Below are positions 17,986-26,729 of a DNA stretch of 56,646 nucleotides, piece after piece. Origin of the DNA: Propionibacteriaceae bacterium (lineage in GTDB: Bacteria; Actinomycetota; Actinomycetes; Propionibacteriales; Propionibacteriaceae); the NCBI GenBank assembly GCA_030532825.1, contig JAUNKK010000011.1:1-56646 (forward strand), read 5' to 3'. The stretch's first letter is position 1; the number at the start of each line of letters is the position of its first letter. The notes below the pieces were generated by a model, which was given only the letters and a program-made list of their open reading frames with translations, was not told the origin of the DNA and did not search any database. Both the position numbers and the translations under genes were made by a program.

Positions 17986-19278
17986 ATGTTCTTGAGCATC
18001 ACGGCGTCACGACCCGACGGCGACGCCACCGGGCTGGGCTACCTCATGGCCAAACACCCCGACCGGGTGCAAAGCTTCGCCCTGTCCTATGGCACGGCCT
18101 GGGTCTACTACCCGCAGGCCACACCGGAGCGCACCACGTTCGCGCTGCAGGTGGAGGTGGACCCGGTTGGGTTGGTGCGCAACAAGCGGTTCCGCGCCGG
18201 TGGTTTCACGCTGGCCGCCTACGTCAACGACCGTCCCTACGCGGCCTCGTCGATGCTGGCCGTGGCCATCAAACGGGTCCTCGGCACCGCCCTCAAAGGC
18301 ACCTGCCAGGCGCGGCCCGACCTGGTTGACGTGATCTGGGACCTGGAGATCAACCTCGGCGCCCTGCCCGCCTGCCAGGGGCTAGCCGAGTTGTTCGAGC
18401 CGCTGGGCTGGCACACCGACGGTGCCGTGTTGCGTGGGCGGCAGCGCATCGCCGATGCCCTCGCGCAGTTGTACGTGCTGCTGCCCGTGCTGGACGGCTC
18501 CAAGCACTACTGGGTCGATGAGGACGAGGTCACCAAGCTCGTCACCCACGGTGGCGACTGGCTGCCCAGCCACCCGCTGCGCGAGGAGATCACCAACCGT
18601 TACCTCGCCGGGCAGCGCTCGCTGGTGGCGCAGGCCAACCAGAGCCTGGACGAGGAACCCGCTCCCCCAGCGGCCTCTCCTGCCACCCCGCTGGCCGCAC
18701 TACGACGCGAGGCCATCGCCGCCGTCCTGGCCGACGCCGGTGCCCGCACCGTCGTCGATGTGGGCTGCGGCGAGGGCCGCCTCATCTCACATCTGCTGAC
18801 CGAACCGCGTATCGAACACGTCCTCGGGCTCGACGTTTCCGCCAGCGAGTTGGCCAAGGCCGAGCGGCACCTCCACCTCGACACGATGCCCGACCGGCAG
18901 CGCGCCCGGGTCACGCTGGCGCAGTCGTCGCTGACCTACATTGATCCTCGGCTGGCCGATGCCGATGCGGTGGTGGCCGCCGAGGTGATCGAGCACCTGG
19001 ATCCGCCCCGCCTGGGCGACCTGGAACGCACCGTCTTCGCGCTGCGGCCCCGCCACGTCATCCTCACCACCCCCAACGCGGAGTACAACGCCGTCTATGG
19101 GCTCGTCGGCTCGCGTCACCCGGACCATCGCTTCGAGTGGACGCGCGACGAGTTTCGCGACTGGGCGGAGGGCCTCGCCCAGCGGTGCGGCTATCGGGTC
19201 GCCTTCCGGGGAGTCGGCGGCGAGGATCCCACCCACGGCACCCCCACTCAACTGGCATGGTTCGAGGCACAGCAATGA
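17986..19278 (+). CDS. hen1: Hen1: RNA 3'-terminal ribose 2'-O-methyltransferase
   Basis: The methylating half of the bacterial Pnkp/Hen1 RNA-repair complex. It adds a methyl group to the 2'-OH at the break before ligation, so the repaired site resists recutting. The N-terminal half (opening MFLSITASRPDGDATGLGYL) is the Pnkp-associating domain. The C-terminal half has the SAM motif VVDVGCGEGRLISHLL and the Hen1 metal-site signature EVIEHL. The 430-residue length fits bacterial Hen1. A TAGTCT -10 at 17974-17979, 6 nt before ATG 17986, suggests a leaderless transcript. The stop overlaps the pnkp start as ATGA. Confidence 0.95.
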   Translation: MFLSITASRPDGDATGLGYLMAKHPDRVQSFALSYGTAWVYYPQATPERTTFALQVEVDPVGLVRNKRFRAGGFTLAAYVNDRPYAASSMLAVAIKRVLGTALKGTCQARPDLVDVIWDLEINLGALPACQGLAELFEPLGWHTDGAVLRGRQRIADALAQLYVLLPVLDGSKHYWVDEDEVTKLVTHGGDWLPSHPLREEITNRYLAGQRSLVAQANQSLDEEPAPPAASPATPLAALRREAIAAVLADAGARTVVDVGCGEGRLISHLLTEPRIEHVLGLDVSASELAKAERHLHLDTMPDRQRARVTLAQSSLTYIDPRLADADAVVAAEVIEHLDPPRLGDLERTVFALRPRHVILTTPNAEYNAVYGLVGSRHPDHRFEWTRDEFRDWAEGLAQRCGYRVAFRGVGGEDPTHGTPTQLAWFEAQQ

Positions 19279-21680
19279 GAATCGAGATTCCGCAAACTTC
19301 GCTCGTGGTGCTGATTGGCGTCTCGGGTGCCGGCAAGTCCACCTTCGCGCGCCGCCACTTCGACCCCTACGAGGTGCTCTCCTCCGACTTCTGTCGGGCG
19401 CTGATCAGCGGCGACCCGGGCGACCAGTCCGTCTCCCCCGACGCGTTCGATCTGCTCGGCTACATCGCCGGGAAGCGGCTGGCGGGCAACCGGCTGACCG
19501 TGGTTGACGCCACCAACGTCACCCAATCGGCCCGCCGCCAGTGGGTGGAACTGGCCAAGGCGCACGACGTGCTGCCCGTCGCCGTCGTGCTTGACGTCTC
19601 GGCGGGCACCGCCAAACACCAAGACGCGCTGCGCGAGCTGCCCGTTGGGCCGCGCGTCATCGACCGACAGGTCGGCGACCTGCGCCGCGGCATCAAACAT
19701 CTGGCCAAGGAGGGTTTCCGCCGCGTCTTTGTGCTGAAGCACGACGATCTGGACGGCGTGGAGTTCGTCCGCGTCCCGCTGCTCAACGATCGCCGCGACC
19801 TGACCGGCCCGTTCGACGTGATCGGCGACATCCACGGCTGCCGCAGCGAGCTAGAGGCGCTGCTGGAGAAGTTGGGCTACCGCATCGAACGCGACGAGGC
19901 GGGCCGCGCCGTCGACGCGCATCACCCTAGCCGACAGGCCGTCTTCGTCGGTGACCTGGTGGACCGCGGGCCGGACTCCCCCGGCGTGCTGCGGCTCGTC
20001 ATGGGCATGGTCACCGCCGGGCACGCGTTGTGCGTCAGCGGCAACCACGAGGCCAAGCTGGAGCGCGCCCTGCGCGGCCGCAAGGTCAATCACCAGCACG
20101 GCCTCGCCGAAACCTTGGCCCAGCTCGATACCGAGCCCGACGAGTTCCGCGCCGAGGTGGCCCGGTTTGTCTCCGGCCTGGTGGCGCATTACGTGCTCGA
20201 TGAGGGCCGGCTCGTCGTCGCGCACGCCGGGCTGAAGGAGGAGTATCATGGCCGCGCCTCGGGGCGGGTGCGTTCGTTCGCGCTGTACGGCGACACCACC
20301 GGAGAATCCGACGAGTATGGCCTGCCCGTCCGCTACCCCTGGGCGGATGACTACCGGGGTAAGGCGATGGTGCTCTACGGGCACACCCCCACCCCGGAGG
20401 TCGCGTGGGTCAACAACACCATGTGCCTCGACACCGGCTGTGTCTTCGGGGGCGCGCTGACCGCGTTGCGTTACCCCGAGCGGGAGGTCGTCTCGGTGCC
20501 CGCTGAACGCGAGTACTACGCCCCGGTCAAGCCGCTGCGAGCCCCCGAACGCGACGGCGCCGAGTTGCGCCTCGACGACGTGTTGGGAGAACGGAGAGTA
20601 GAAACCCGCCACCTGGGGCGCATCAAGATCGGGGCCGAGCAGGCCGCCGGAGCGCTGGAGGTGATGAGCCGATTCGCGCTGCACCCCAGCCGATTGCCCT
20701 ATCTGCCGCCCACCATGTCCCCCGTGGCCACCAGCGCCCGCGAGTCCCTGTTGGAGCACCCCGACGAGGCGTTCACGCAGTACGCCGCCTGGGGTGTCAC
20801 CGAGGTGATCTGCGAGGAGAAACACATGGGCAGCCGCGGCGTGGCCCTGGTGCGCGACGACGGCTCCGGCGACCTGTGGACCCGCACGGGCCGCCCCTTC
20901 TTCGCCGATGAGGTCACAGCAGGGCTCATGGCCGAGTTCGCCGACGCCGCCCGCACAGCCGGGTTGTGGGAACGGCTGAGCGCGTCGTGGCTGCTGTTCG
21001 ACACGGAGGTGCTGCCGTGGTCGCTCAAGGCGCAGAGCCTGCTCGACGAGCAGTATCTGCCCGTCGCAGACGCCGCCGTCGCCTCGTTGACCGCCGCCGA
21101 TGCGGCCCTCGCCCAGGCCGCCCAGCGTGGGCTGGACGTGACCGAACTTCGCGCCCGCACCTCCGCCCGCCTCAGCAACGCCCAGGCGTTCGATCAGGCG
21201 GTGCGACGGTACTGCTGGCCCACCTCCGATCTGGACGGGGTGGAGATCGCACCGTTCCAGGTACTGGCCTCCTCGGCGGAGTCGTACGCCACCAGAAATC
21301 ACCTGTGGCACCTAGGCATCGCCGATTCGCTTGTCGCGGTCTCTCCCAGATTCCGTCAGACCCGACGACTCGTGGTTCGCCTGGCTGACGAGGCCTCGCG
21401 CGCCGAGGGCATCGCGTGGTGGGAGGACCTCACGGGCAGCGGGGGCGAGGGCATGGTGGTCAAGCCGCTGGCCAACCTGACCCGCGGCAAGCAGGGGCTT
21501 GTGCAGCCCGGTTTGAAGGTGCGCGGCCGGGAGTATCTGCGCATCATCTACGGCCCGGACTACACGGAACCGGAGAACCTCGCCCGGCTGGCGCGACCGC
21601 AACCTGGGCCGCAAGCGCGCTCTGGCCCTGCGCGAGTACGCGCTCGGACTGGAAGCCGTGGACCGATTCGTCGCCGGTGA
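19275..21680 (+). CDS. pnkp: Pnkp: polynucleotide kinase-phosphatase-ligase (C-terminus frameshifted)
   Basis: End-healing and sealing enzyme of bacterial RNA repair. Three modules are in order: a 5'-kinase with P-loop GVSGAGKST (about residues 15-23), a calcineurin-like phosphatase with DIHGC (about 184), GDLVDRGPDS and GNHE, and an adenylyltransferase with motif EEKHMGSRG (Lys about 515). As read, it has 801 residues from ATG 19275, and the final 30 or so are aberrant (Arg/Pro-rich). An extra G at 21590-21591 shifts the frame; skipping it restores a normal C-terminus ending at 21756. It is a genuine mutation or an assembly error. It forms an operon with hen1 (4-nt overlap). Confidence 0.93.
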   Translation: MRIEIPQTSLVVLIGVSGAGKSTFARRHFDPYEVLSSDFCRALISGDPGDQSVSPDAFDLLGYIAGKRLAGNRLTVVDATNVTQSARRQWVELAKAHDVLPVAVVLDVSAGTAKHQDALRELPVGPRVIDRQVGDLRRGIKHLAKEGFRRVFVLKHDDLDGVEFVRVPLLNDRRDLTGPFDVIGDIHGCRSELEALLEKLGYRIERDEAGRAVDAHHPSRQAVFVGDLVDRGPDSPGVLRLVMGMVTAGHALCVSGNHEAKLERALRGRKVNHQHGLAETLAQLDTEPDEFRAEVARFVSGLVAHYVLDEGRLVVAHAGLKEEYHGRASGRVRSFALYGDTTGESDEYGLPVRYPWADDYRGKAMVLYGHTPTPEVAWVNNTMCLDTGCVFGGALTALRYPEREVVSVPAEREYYAPVKPLRAPERDGAELRLDDVLGERRVETRHLGRIKIGAEQAAGALEVMSRFALHPSRLPYLPPTMSPVATSARESLLEHPDEAFTQYAAWGVTEVICEEKHMGSRGVALVRDDGSGDLWTRTGRPFFADEVTAGLMAEFADAARTAGLWERLSASWLLFDTEVLPWSLKAQSLLDEQYLPVADAAVASLTAADAALAQAAQRGLDVTELRARTSARLSNAQAFDQAVRRYCWPTSDLDGVEIAPFQVLASSAESYATRNHLWHLGIADSLVAVSPRFRQTRRLVVRLADEASRAEGIAWWEDLTGSGGEGMVVKPLANLTRGKQGLVQPGLKVRGREYLRIIYGPDYTEPENLARLARPQPGPQARSGPARVRARTGSRGPIRRR

Positions 21681-21756
21681 ACCGTTGTGGCGGGTACACG
21701 AGGCGGTCTTCGGTGTCCTCGCGCTCGAATCCGACCCCGTCGACCCGCGTTTGTAA
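21591..21756 (+). pseudogene. pnkp: Displaced 3' coding segment of pnkp
   Basis: In the +1 frame relative to the annotated gene, this segment reads DRNLGRKRALALREYALGLE, then AVDRFVAGEPLWRVHEAVFG and ends DPVDPRL with TAA at 21754-21756. It is the normal family C-terminus, separated from the upstream frame by one extra G at 21590-21591. Confidence 0.85.
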
Positions 21757-21913
21757 GGATTACTCGCCGTAGCCCCCAAGCGCACGGCGAGCCCATACGT
21801 CGCGATATCTCAGGGCGCGTCGCTACGGCAGCGGCATTGCGGCCGGGATAGCGACGCTGACGTGGCGGTGGCGGACGAGGCGCCACCCGCGCCTCGGTTG
21901 GGGCTGCAAAAAT

Positions 21914-23041
21914 GTGGGCATGACCCCGCCTCCCATCCGTCGCACCGACGTGCTGCTGGCCGCCTTCATGGCCGTGGCGCCCGCGACGGTGATGTTGGCG
22001 GCGCTCTCCTTCTCTCCCAGGATTTCCCCGGAGAACCTGCCACGTCTACAGTTGGCGGCAGCACTGAACATCCCCCAGGGGTTGGCGCTGCTGTGGTGGC
22101 GGCGCCACCCCTTGATCTGCCAGGCAGTCGCCTGGCTGCTCGATCTCGCCAGCATGCTTATCGCACAGCAGGTCATTCCGTGGTGACGGGATACGCGCAA
22201 GCCGTGGTGTCGTTCTCCCTCGGGAACCTGCTGCCGCTGCCCCGGGCGGCGGCGCTGCTCGCGGTGCTGGCCGTGGCGCAGAACGTCATCCCCATCCACC
22301 ACATCATGAACTGGCCCAGGTTCTCCGCCTAACTGCTCTTCGACCTCATATTGTTCCTGCTGCCCATGGTGGGCGGCGCGATGCTGGCCAGCAGATCCAG
22401 GCATGAGCGGGCCCGGCGCGAGTTCGAGGCCCACGAGCACGAGCGTCAGCTCGCCACCGCACTAGCCGATGAGCGGCGCCGCCTGGCCGGAAAGTTGCAC
22501 GACGTGGCGGCGCACCACCTGGCCGGGGTGGTGGTGCAAGCAGCCGCCGTCGAACGTCTCATCCGAACGCCGCGCGCCTCGCGGCCGCCCAGCTACGTGC
22601 TCAGGGCAAAGAAACGCTGGCAGGGCTGCGCTCCGTGGTGAAACTCCTGCGCGACGCCGACCCTGGGCTGGGCTTGCGGGATCTGCCCGAACTCATTGAG
22701 ACCACCCGAAGCTTGGGCGTCGACATCATCCTCACCGAGGAGCGTCCATCTGTCCTGGCACCGTTAGCGGATGCCGCCGCCTATCGCGTTGCGCAACAGG
22801 CCATCAGCAACGCGATGCAGCACGCCCCCGGGGCCCGAATCCGTGTCACCGTCGATGGCGACGAACTGCGGGTGCACAACACTCCCGCCCGGCGACCGGC
22901 CGAGTGGGCTTCGGCGGCATCGGCCTCGACGTGATGCGCAAACGCGCGACGGCAGTGGGCGCACGTTTCCACGCCGCCCCCACCGCAGAGGGCGGCTGGG
23001 AAGTCCGCCTCACTTTCTTCTCGGAGGACGTCGATGGATAG
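21914..23041 (+). pseudogene. Broken NarL-type sensor histidine kinase (second copy)
   Basis: Pieces of one kinase are spread over several frames. The N-terminal membrane part ends at a TGA at 22184, more membrane sequence ends at a stop at 22330, a dimerisation helix follows in another frame (GKLHDVAAHHLAGVVVQAAA), and the frame shifts again near 22620-22640. The ATPase domain (VAQQAISNAMQHAPGARI) shifts once more at about 22905 before GGIGLDVMRKRATAVG, ending at TAG 23039. At least three or four lesions show long decay. Its presumed partner regulator starts at 23789, and a toxin-antitoxin module now lies between them. Confidence 0.85.
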
Positions 23042-23066
23042 CGCCATCCCGTGCGCGCTCCTCGCA

Positions 23067-23462
23067 CTACGCAGGCGGGAGGGCAAGGTACTCACGTGGG
23101 GTCATCACCCGAGGGCGAGTCAATCCGAGTTGAAGAAAGTGCTTATCACCCGTGACGATTGTATCCACATCGCCAGCAATTGCAGCATCCAGAATCGGCT
23201 GATCATCCTTGTCAGAAATCGATATGCCACCAGCTTCGCCAGGGGACACCAACTCGTATGGCACACGGTTCAGGAAACCACGGAGTGCTGGAAGGCCGTC
23301 CGGGGACTTGCGCAGAACAACCTCGTGCAGCTCTCCAATAATCCACTCTGTCAGCACCAACTCACCTTCGCGAATGGCAATAGTCAGCGCTCTACCGGGG
23401 ATAGAGTCCGGAAACCAAAATGCAGAGATGATGACGTTAGTGTCAAAGATAGCGCGTCTCAA
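23067..23462 (-). CDS. PIN-domain toxin (VapC-like)
   Basis: A 131-residue PIN-fold ribonuclease of the putative TA toxin family. It opens RRAIFDTNVIISAFWF with the first catalytic Asp, has a conserved Glu in the WIIGELHEVVLR helix, and ends the site with DKDDQPILDAAIAGDVDTIV and TGDKHF. Such toxins cleave RNA to halt growth. It overlaps the antitoxin stop by 4 nt and is lower in GC than its neighbours, which fits horizontal acquisition. Confidence 0.88.
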   Translation of the reverse strand: MRRAIFDTNVIISAFWFPDSIPGRALTIAIREGELVLTEWIIGELHEVVLRKSPDGLPALRGFLNRVPYELVSPGEAGGISISDKDDQPILDAAIAGDVDTIVTGDKHFLQLGLTRPRVMTPREYLALPPA

Positions 23463-23707
23463 TGCGAACGACCACGTAATTCATCCACGAACTGCTGCAC
23501 ATCCTCCTCGTCAGAAAAAGCATCTTTGACCGAGGAGAATACCTCTTGGGCTTCAGCTAACGCAGCCAAAGCCGCGTTGGCCATGACGATCTCGCCGCTG
23601 GGGCGCTCGACAAACAGGATCTTATCTCCCGGCGAGAGACGTAGCCGTCGACGCACCTCAACCGGCACAGTGATCTGGCCGTTGGAGGACAGCTTGGCAA
23701 GGTTCAT
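23459..23707 (-). CDS. AbrB/MazE-type antitoxin (VapB-like)
   Basis: An 82-residue antitoxin. The N-terminal swapped-hairpin DNA-binding domain is clear (LSSNGQITVPVEVRRRLRLS, then GDKILFVE), and the acidic C-terminal tail (FSDEEDVQQFVDELRG) would wrap the toxin. It probably represses its own operon through the inverted repeats at 23722-23743. A GGGAG ribosome-binding site precedes the ATG. Confidence 0.9.
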   Translation of the reverse strand: MNLAKLSSNGQITVPVEVRRRLRLSPGDKILFVERPSGEIVMANAALAALAEAQEVFSSVKDAFSDEEDVQQFVDELRGRSH

Positions 23708-23721
23708 GAGCTACTCCCACC

Positions 23722-23743
23722 CTCAAGGATTCTTGAGTTCAAG
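23722..23743. promoter_or_regulatory. Overlapping inverted repeats, candidate antitoxin operator
   Basis: CTCAAG (23722-23727), CTTGAG (23732-23737) and a further TCAAG half-site (23739-23743) form two overlapping palindromes. They lie 15 bp before the antitoxin start and also upstream of the divergent response regulator at 23789. Confidence 0.55.
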
Positions 23744-23788
23744 TCTACCTGCCGTCCCGAGCAGGGCAACGATCTACTGGAGGCAACG

Positions 23789-24475
23789 ATGATTAATGTG
23801 GTGTTGGTTGATGACCAGGCCGTGGTGCGCGCCGGGTTCCGGGTGCTGCTCGAGGAGGAGAGCGACATCGCGGTGGTTGGGGAGGCGTCTGGCGGCCAGG
23901 AGGCGGTCAGCGTGGTGCGCCGCACCCGGCCCGACGTGGTGTGTATGGATCTTGGGATGCCCGCCGGGGATGGTCTGACGGCCACGCGGCAGATCGTCGC
24001 CGACCGCACCGATGACAAGCCAGCCGTACTGGTGGTGACCACCTTTGACCTCGACGCCGATGTGTTCGGCGCACTGGAGGCCGGCGCCGACGGGTTCATC
24101 CTCAAGGACTGCGAACCCGAAGAACTGGTGGACGCGGTGCGCCGCCTAGCCGCCGGGTACGGCCTAGTAGACCAAAGCGTGACCCGACGGGTGATCGCCG
24201 AGTTCGCCCGCCGCCAAAGCCCCGCCGAGAGCCCGGCGGAAATGGAGCAGCTCACCGCCCGCGAGCTGGAGATCGTGAAACTGCTCGCGCAGGGCATGTC
24301 GAACGCCGAGATCGCGGCGGGCCAAGTTGGGTTTCCACGGCTTGATCGGGGCGACGAGTTGGACGTCGGCCAGCAGGTCAAGGTAGGCACCCACTGTATT
24401 GGCGGGCACGTCGCTACGCTGCCCCAGCTTGGCCTTGACCGTCTCCCCCGACTGCTCAGCGGCCAGCAGCTTTAG
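23789..24475 (+). pseudogene. NarL/LuxR-type response regulator truncated in its HTH domain
   Basis: A good ribosome binding site (GGAGG) and receiver domain are present: acidic pocket VLVDDQAVVRAGF, phospho-accepting Asp in VVCMDLGMPAGDGL, and Lys in FILKDCEP. The LuxR-type domain begins normally (LTARELEIVKLLAQGMSNAE), but the family sequence stops at about 24318. After IAA the frame runs into the reverse strand of a DUF4143 ATPase remnant, adding about 50 unrelated residues. The recognition helix is therefore lost, and the protein cannot bind DNA normally. It is the presumed partner of the broken kinase at 21.9 kb. Confidence 0.85.
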
Positions 24476-24881
24476 CATGACCTGCGCCCGGGCTGGTTGC
24501 ACCTGGCGACGCAACTGCAGCAAGTCGCGCTGGATGATCCCAGCCAGATAGGAATCGAGCCACACCCCACGCAGGTCAGGAGGCAACCCGACGACCTCCG
24601 GGTAGGCTCCCTCGACACATTGCCGCACATAGTCTTCTCTGGTCCACTCGGTGGCGAACTGCGGGTACTCGACGCCGCGGGCGATGGCATCGACGAAGGC
24701 ATCCGCCACACCCATACACTCCCCCGCGCTGAAACCGTAGAGATTGACACGTGCCACCCGACCAGCCATCGAATCCTGGGTACCGATCATCCGAAGCAGG
24801 CTGGCCGATCCGGTGAGGATGAAACGCCCGGGGCGTCGATCCTCATCGATGAAAGCTTTGATGGTGCGGGTCAGTTCGGGG

Positions 24882-24962
24882 AGTCGCTGAATTTCGCCAA
24901 CAATCACCGGGCCGCCCGCGGCGATCAGCACCCCGAGCGCATCTGCGCGAGCGGCATCCAGA
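24882..24962. repeat. Long target-site duplication of the IS, left copy
   Basis: These 81 bp are identical to 26649-26729. Two further matching bases (GG) on the left make the repeat 83 bp if the ends of the element are read differently. Long, variable duplications are a known trait of IS1634-type elements. Confidence 0.92.
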
Positions 24963-26648
24963 CCTGAGTTTCACATCTTGGGGTTGTTGTGGGTCGTTGG
25001 GTGGGTGTTGGTGCTTGTCCGGGTGTTTTGGTGGGGTTGTTTGGGGCACTAATAACATCGGTAGGATTGGTGTTCGTGGGTCCGTTCCTGCGGAAGGTGA
25101 AGACTGCTTCCGGGGCGACGGCTGTCCAGATTGTGGAGAAGAAGCATGGGCAGCGCAGGATCGTGGAGCATCTGGGTTCCGTTCACACAGAAGCGGAGTT
25201 GGCGGCGTTGATGCAGGTCGGGCGGGATAAGCTCGCGGCGAACCAGCCGGTACTGGACTTCGACGATGGTTCCGGGGGTCGGCTCCGCGGCACTGGGGCG
25301 GTCGTGGAGGGGAAATCCTCGCGGTTGCTGGTGGAAGTGATCCACTCGGCTTGGGATCGGCTCGGGTTCGACCGGATCAAGGATGAGACGTTCTTCCAGC
25401 TCGTGCTGGCCAGGTTGGTGGAGCCGGCTTCGAAGCTGGACAGTCTCCGGGTGATCGAGGAACTCGGTATCACGCCAAGCCATCACAACACCTACTACAA
25501 GTCGCTGCAGCGTTGTGCTGTCAAGGGGTACCGAGAACAGCTCGCAGCGGCGAGTGTCACACACGTTTGGAACCAGCCCGGCCGGGACGTCTCGCTGCTG
25601 CTTTATGACGTGACCACACTGTATTTCGAAGCGGAGAAGGAAGACGGCCTCCGTAAAGTCGGCTTCAGTAAGGAGCGGCGGGTTGACCCTCAGATCGTGG
25701 TCGGGATGCTGGTGGATCGTCTTGGGCATCCGTTGGAGATCGCCTGTTTCGAGGGAAACAAACCCGAGACCCACACCATCATCCCCGTCGTCCGAGCCTT
25801 CCAGGAGCGTCACGGGGTCGCGGACATGGTCGTCGTTGCGGATGCTGGGATGCTGTCGGCCAGCAACCTGGAAGCCATCGATCAGGCGGGGTTGCGGTTC
25901 ATCGTCGGCTCCCGGGTCACCCGCGCTCCGCACGACCTGGCCAAACACTTCCATTGGCGCGGCACCGCCTTCGCCGATGGACAGATTATCGACACCATCA
26001 CCTGTCGCCGCGGCGCCCCGGACCCCCAACGGGTGAAGTCGAGACGCGAGCAAGTCTGGGACCCCGACCAGCACAGCAACCACTGGCGGGCTATCTGGCA
26101 GTACTCAAGGAAACGCGCCGTGCGGGACAGGCAGACGTTGACCGCACAGGCCAACCGCGCCATCGACATCATCGACGGCCGCAAACCGGCGAAGAAGGCC
26201 CGCTTCGTGACCACCAGCGGCCAACACGCCACCCTCGACCACACCTCCTTGCAGCGGGCCCGTGAACTTGTCGGTCTCAAGGGCTACGTCTCCAACATCC
26301 CCGCTGGTGTGATGTCGGCAGCAGAGGTGATCAGCAGCTACCACGACCTCTGGCACGTGGAGCAGTCATTTCGGATGTCCAAGAACGACCTGGCGGCCCG
26401 GCCGATCTTCCATCGCACCCGCGACGCGATCGAAGCCCACCTCACCATCGTTTTCGCCGCCCTCGCGATCGCCCATAACCTCCAAGAACGCTCCGGGGCC
26501 AGTTTGAAAAAGATCATCCACACCCTCCGCCCCCTACGCCACGTCACCATCCGCATCGGCGGCCAACAACTCCAAGCCGAACCCCCAATCCCCAACCGAG
26601 CAGCAGAACTACTCCAATCACTTGGGCACTAAAAATGTGAAACTCAGG
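24963..26648 (+). mobile_element. IS1634-family insertion sequence
   Basis: A complete element of about 1686 bp. The ends carry inverted repeats: CCTGAGTTTCACAT on the left and its exact complement at the right end. It encodes one DDE transposase and is flanked by identical 81-bp direct repeats. It sits inside a DUF4143 ATPase pseudogene. Perfect duplications and an intact transposase suggest recent insertion. Confidence 0.92.
25076..26632 (+). CDS. IS1634-family transposase
   Basis: About 518 residues, intact. The family-typical opening GPFLRKVKTASGATAVQIVE is followed by the DDE catalytic core: first Asp in LLYDVTTLYFEAE, second in VVVADAGMLSASN, and Glu in HVEQSFRMSKNDL. GTG 25076 is 8 nt after a TAGGAT -10 hexamer, while GTG 25070 is an alternative. 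The stop is 16 bp from the right end of the element. Confidence 0.93.
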   Translation: MGPFLRKVKTASGATAVQIVEKKHGQRRIVEHLGSVHTEAELAALMQVGRDKLAANQPVLDFDDGSGGRLRGTGAVVEGKSSRLLVEVIHSAWDRLGFDRIKDETFFQLVLARLVEPASKLDSLRVIEELGITPSHHNTYYKSLQRCAVKGYREQLAAASVTHVWNQPGRDVSLLLYDVTTLYFEAEKEDGLRKVGFSKERRVDPQIVVGMLVDRLGHPLEIACFEGNKPETHTIIPVVRAFQERHGVADMVVVADAGMLSASNLEAIDQAGLRFIVGSRVTRAPHDLAKHFHWRGTAFADGQIIDTITCRRGAPDPQRVKSRREQVWDPDQHSNHWRAIWQYSRKRAVRDRQTLTAQANRAIDIIDGRKPAKKARFVTTSGQHATLDHTSLQRARELVGLKGYVSNIPAGVMSAAEVISSYHDLWHVEQSFRMSKNDLAARPIFHRTRDAIEAHLTIVFAALAIAHNLQERSGASLKKIIHTLRPLRHVTIRIGGQQLQAEPPIPNRAAELLQSLGH

Positions 26649-26729
26649 AGTCGCTGAATTTCGCCAACAATCACCGGGCCGCCCGCGGCGATCAGCACCC
26701 CGAGCGCATCTGCGCGAGCGGCATCCAGA
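26649..26729. repeat. Long target-site duplication of the IS, right copy
   Basis: The sequence is identical to 24882-24962. Removing the IS and one copy restores the reading frame of the split ATPase across this point. Confidence 0.92.

Noticed and set aside
17693..17995. 100-codon frame upstream of hen1
   Set aside because: It overlaps the hen1 promoter and start. The product is unordered, His/Ser-rich and unlike a folded protein.
19851..21311. 486-codon open frame on the strand opposite pnkp
   Set aside because: It lies entirely inside a gene with clear kinase, phosphatase and ligase motifs. Long antisense frames are expected in GC-rich coding DNA, and its product is low-complexity Gly/Ala/His/Arg.
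21580..21600. Programmed frameshift in pnkp
   Set aside because: There is no slippery heptamer or downstream pseudoknot that I can see, and the family is normally read in one frame. Mutation or sequencing error is simpler.
25049..26083. 344-codon frame antisense to the transposase
   Set aside because: It is inside the IS and opposite the DDE motifs; it has no motif of its own.
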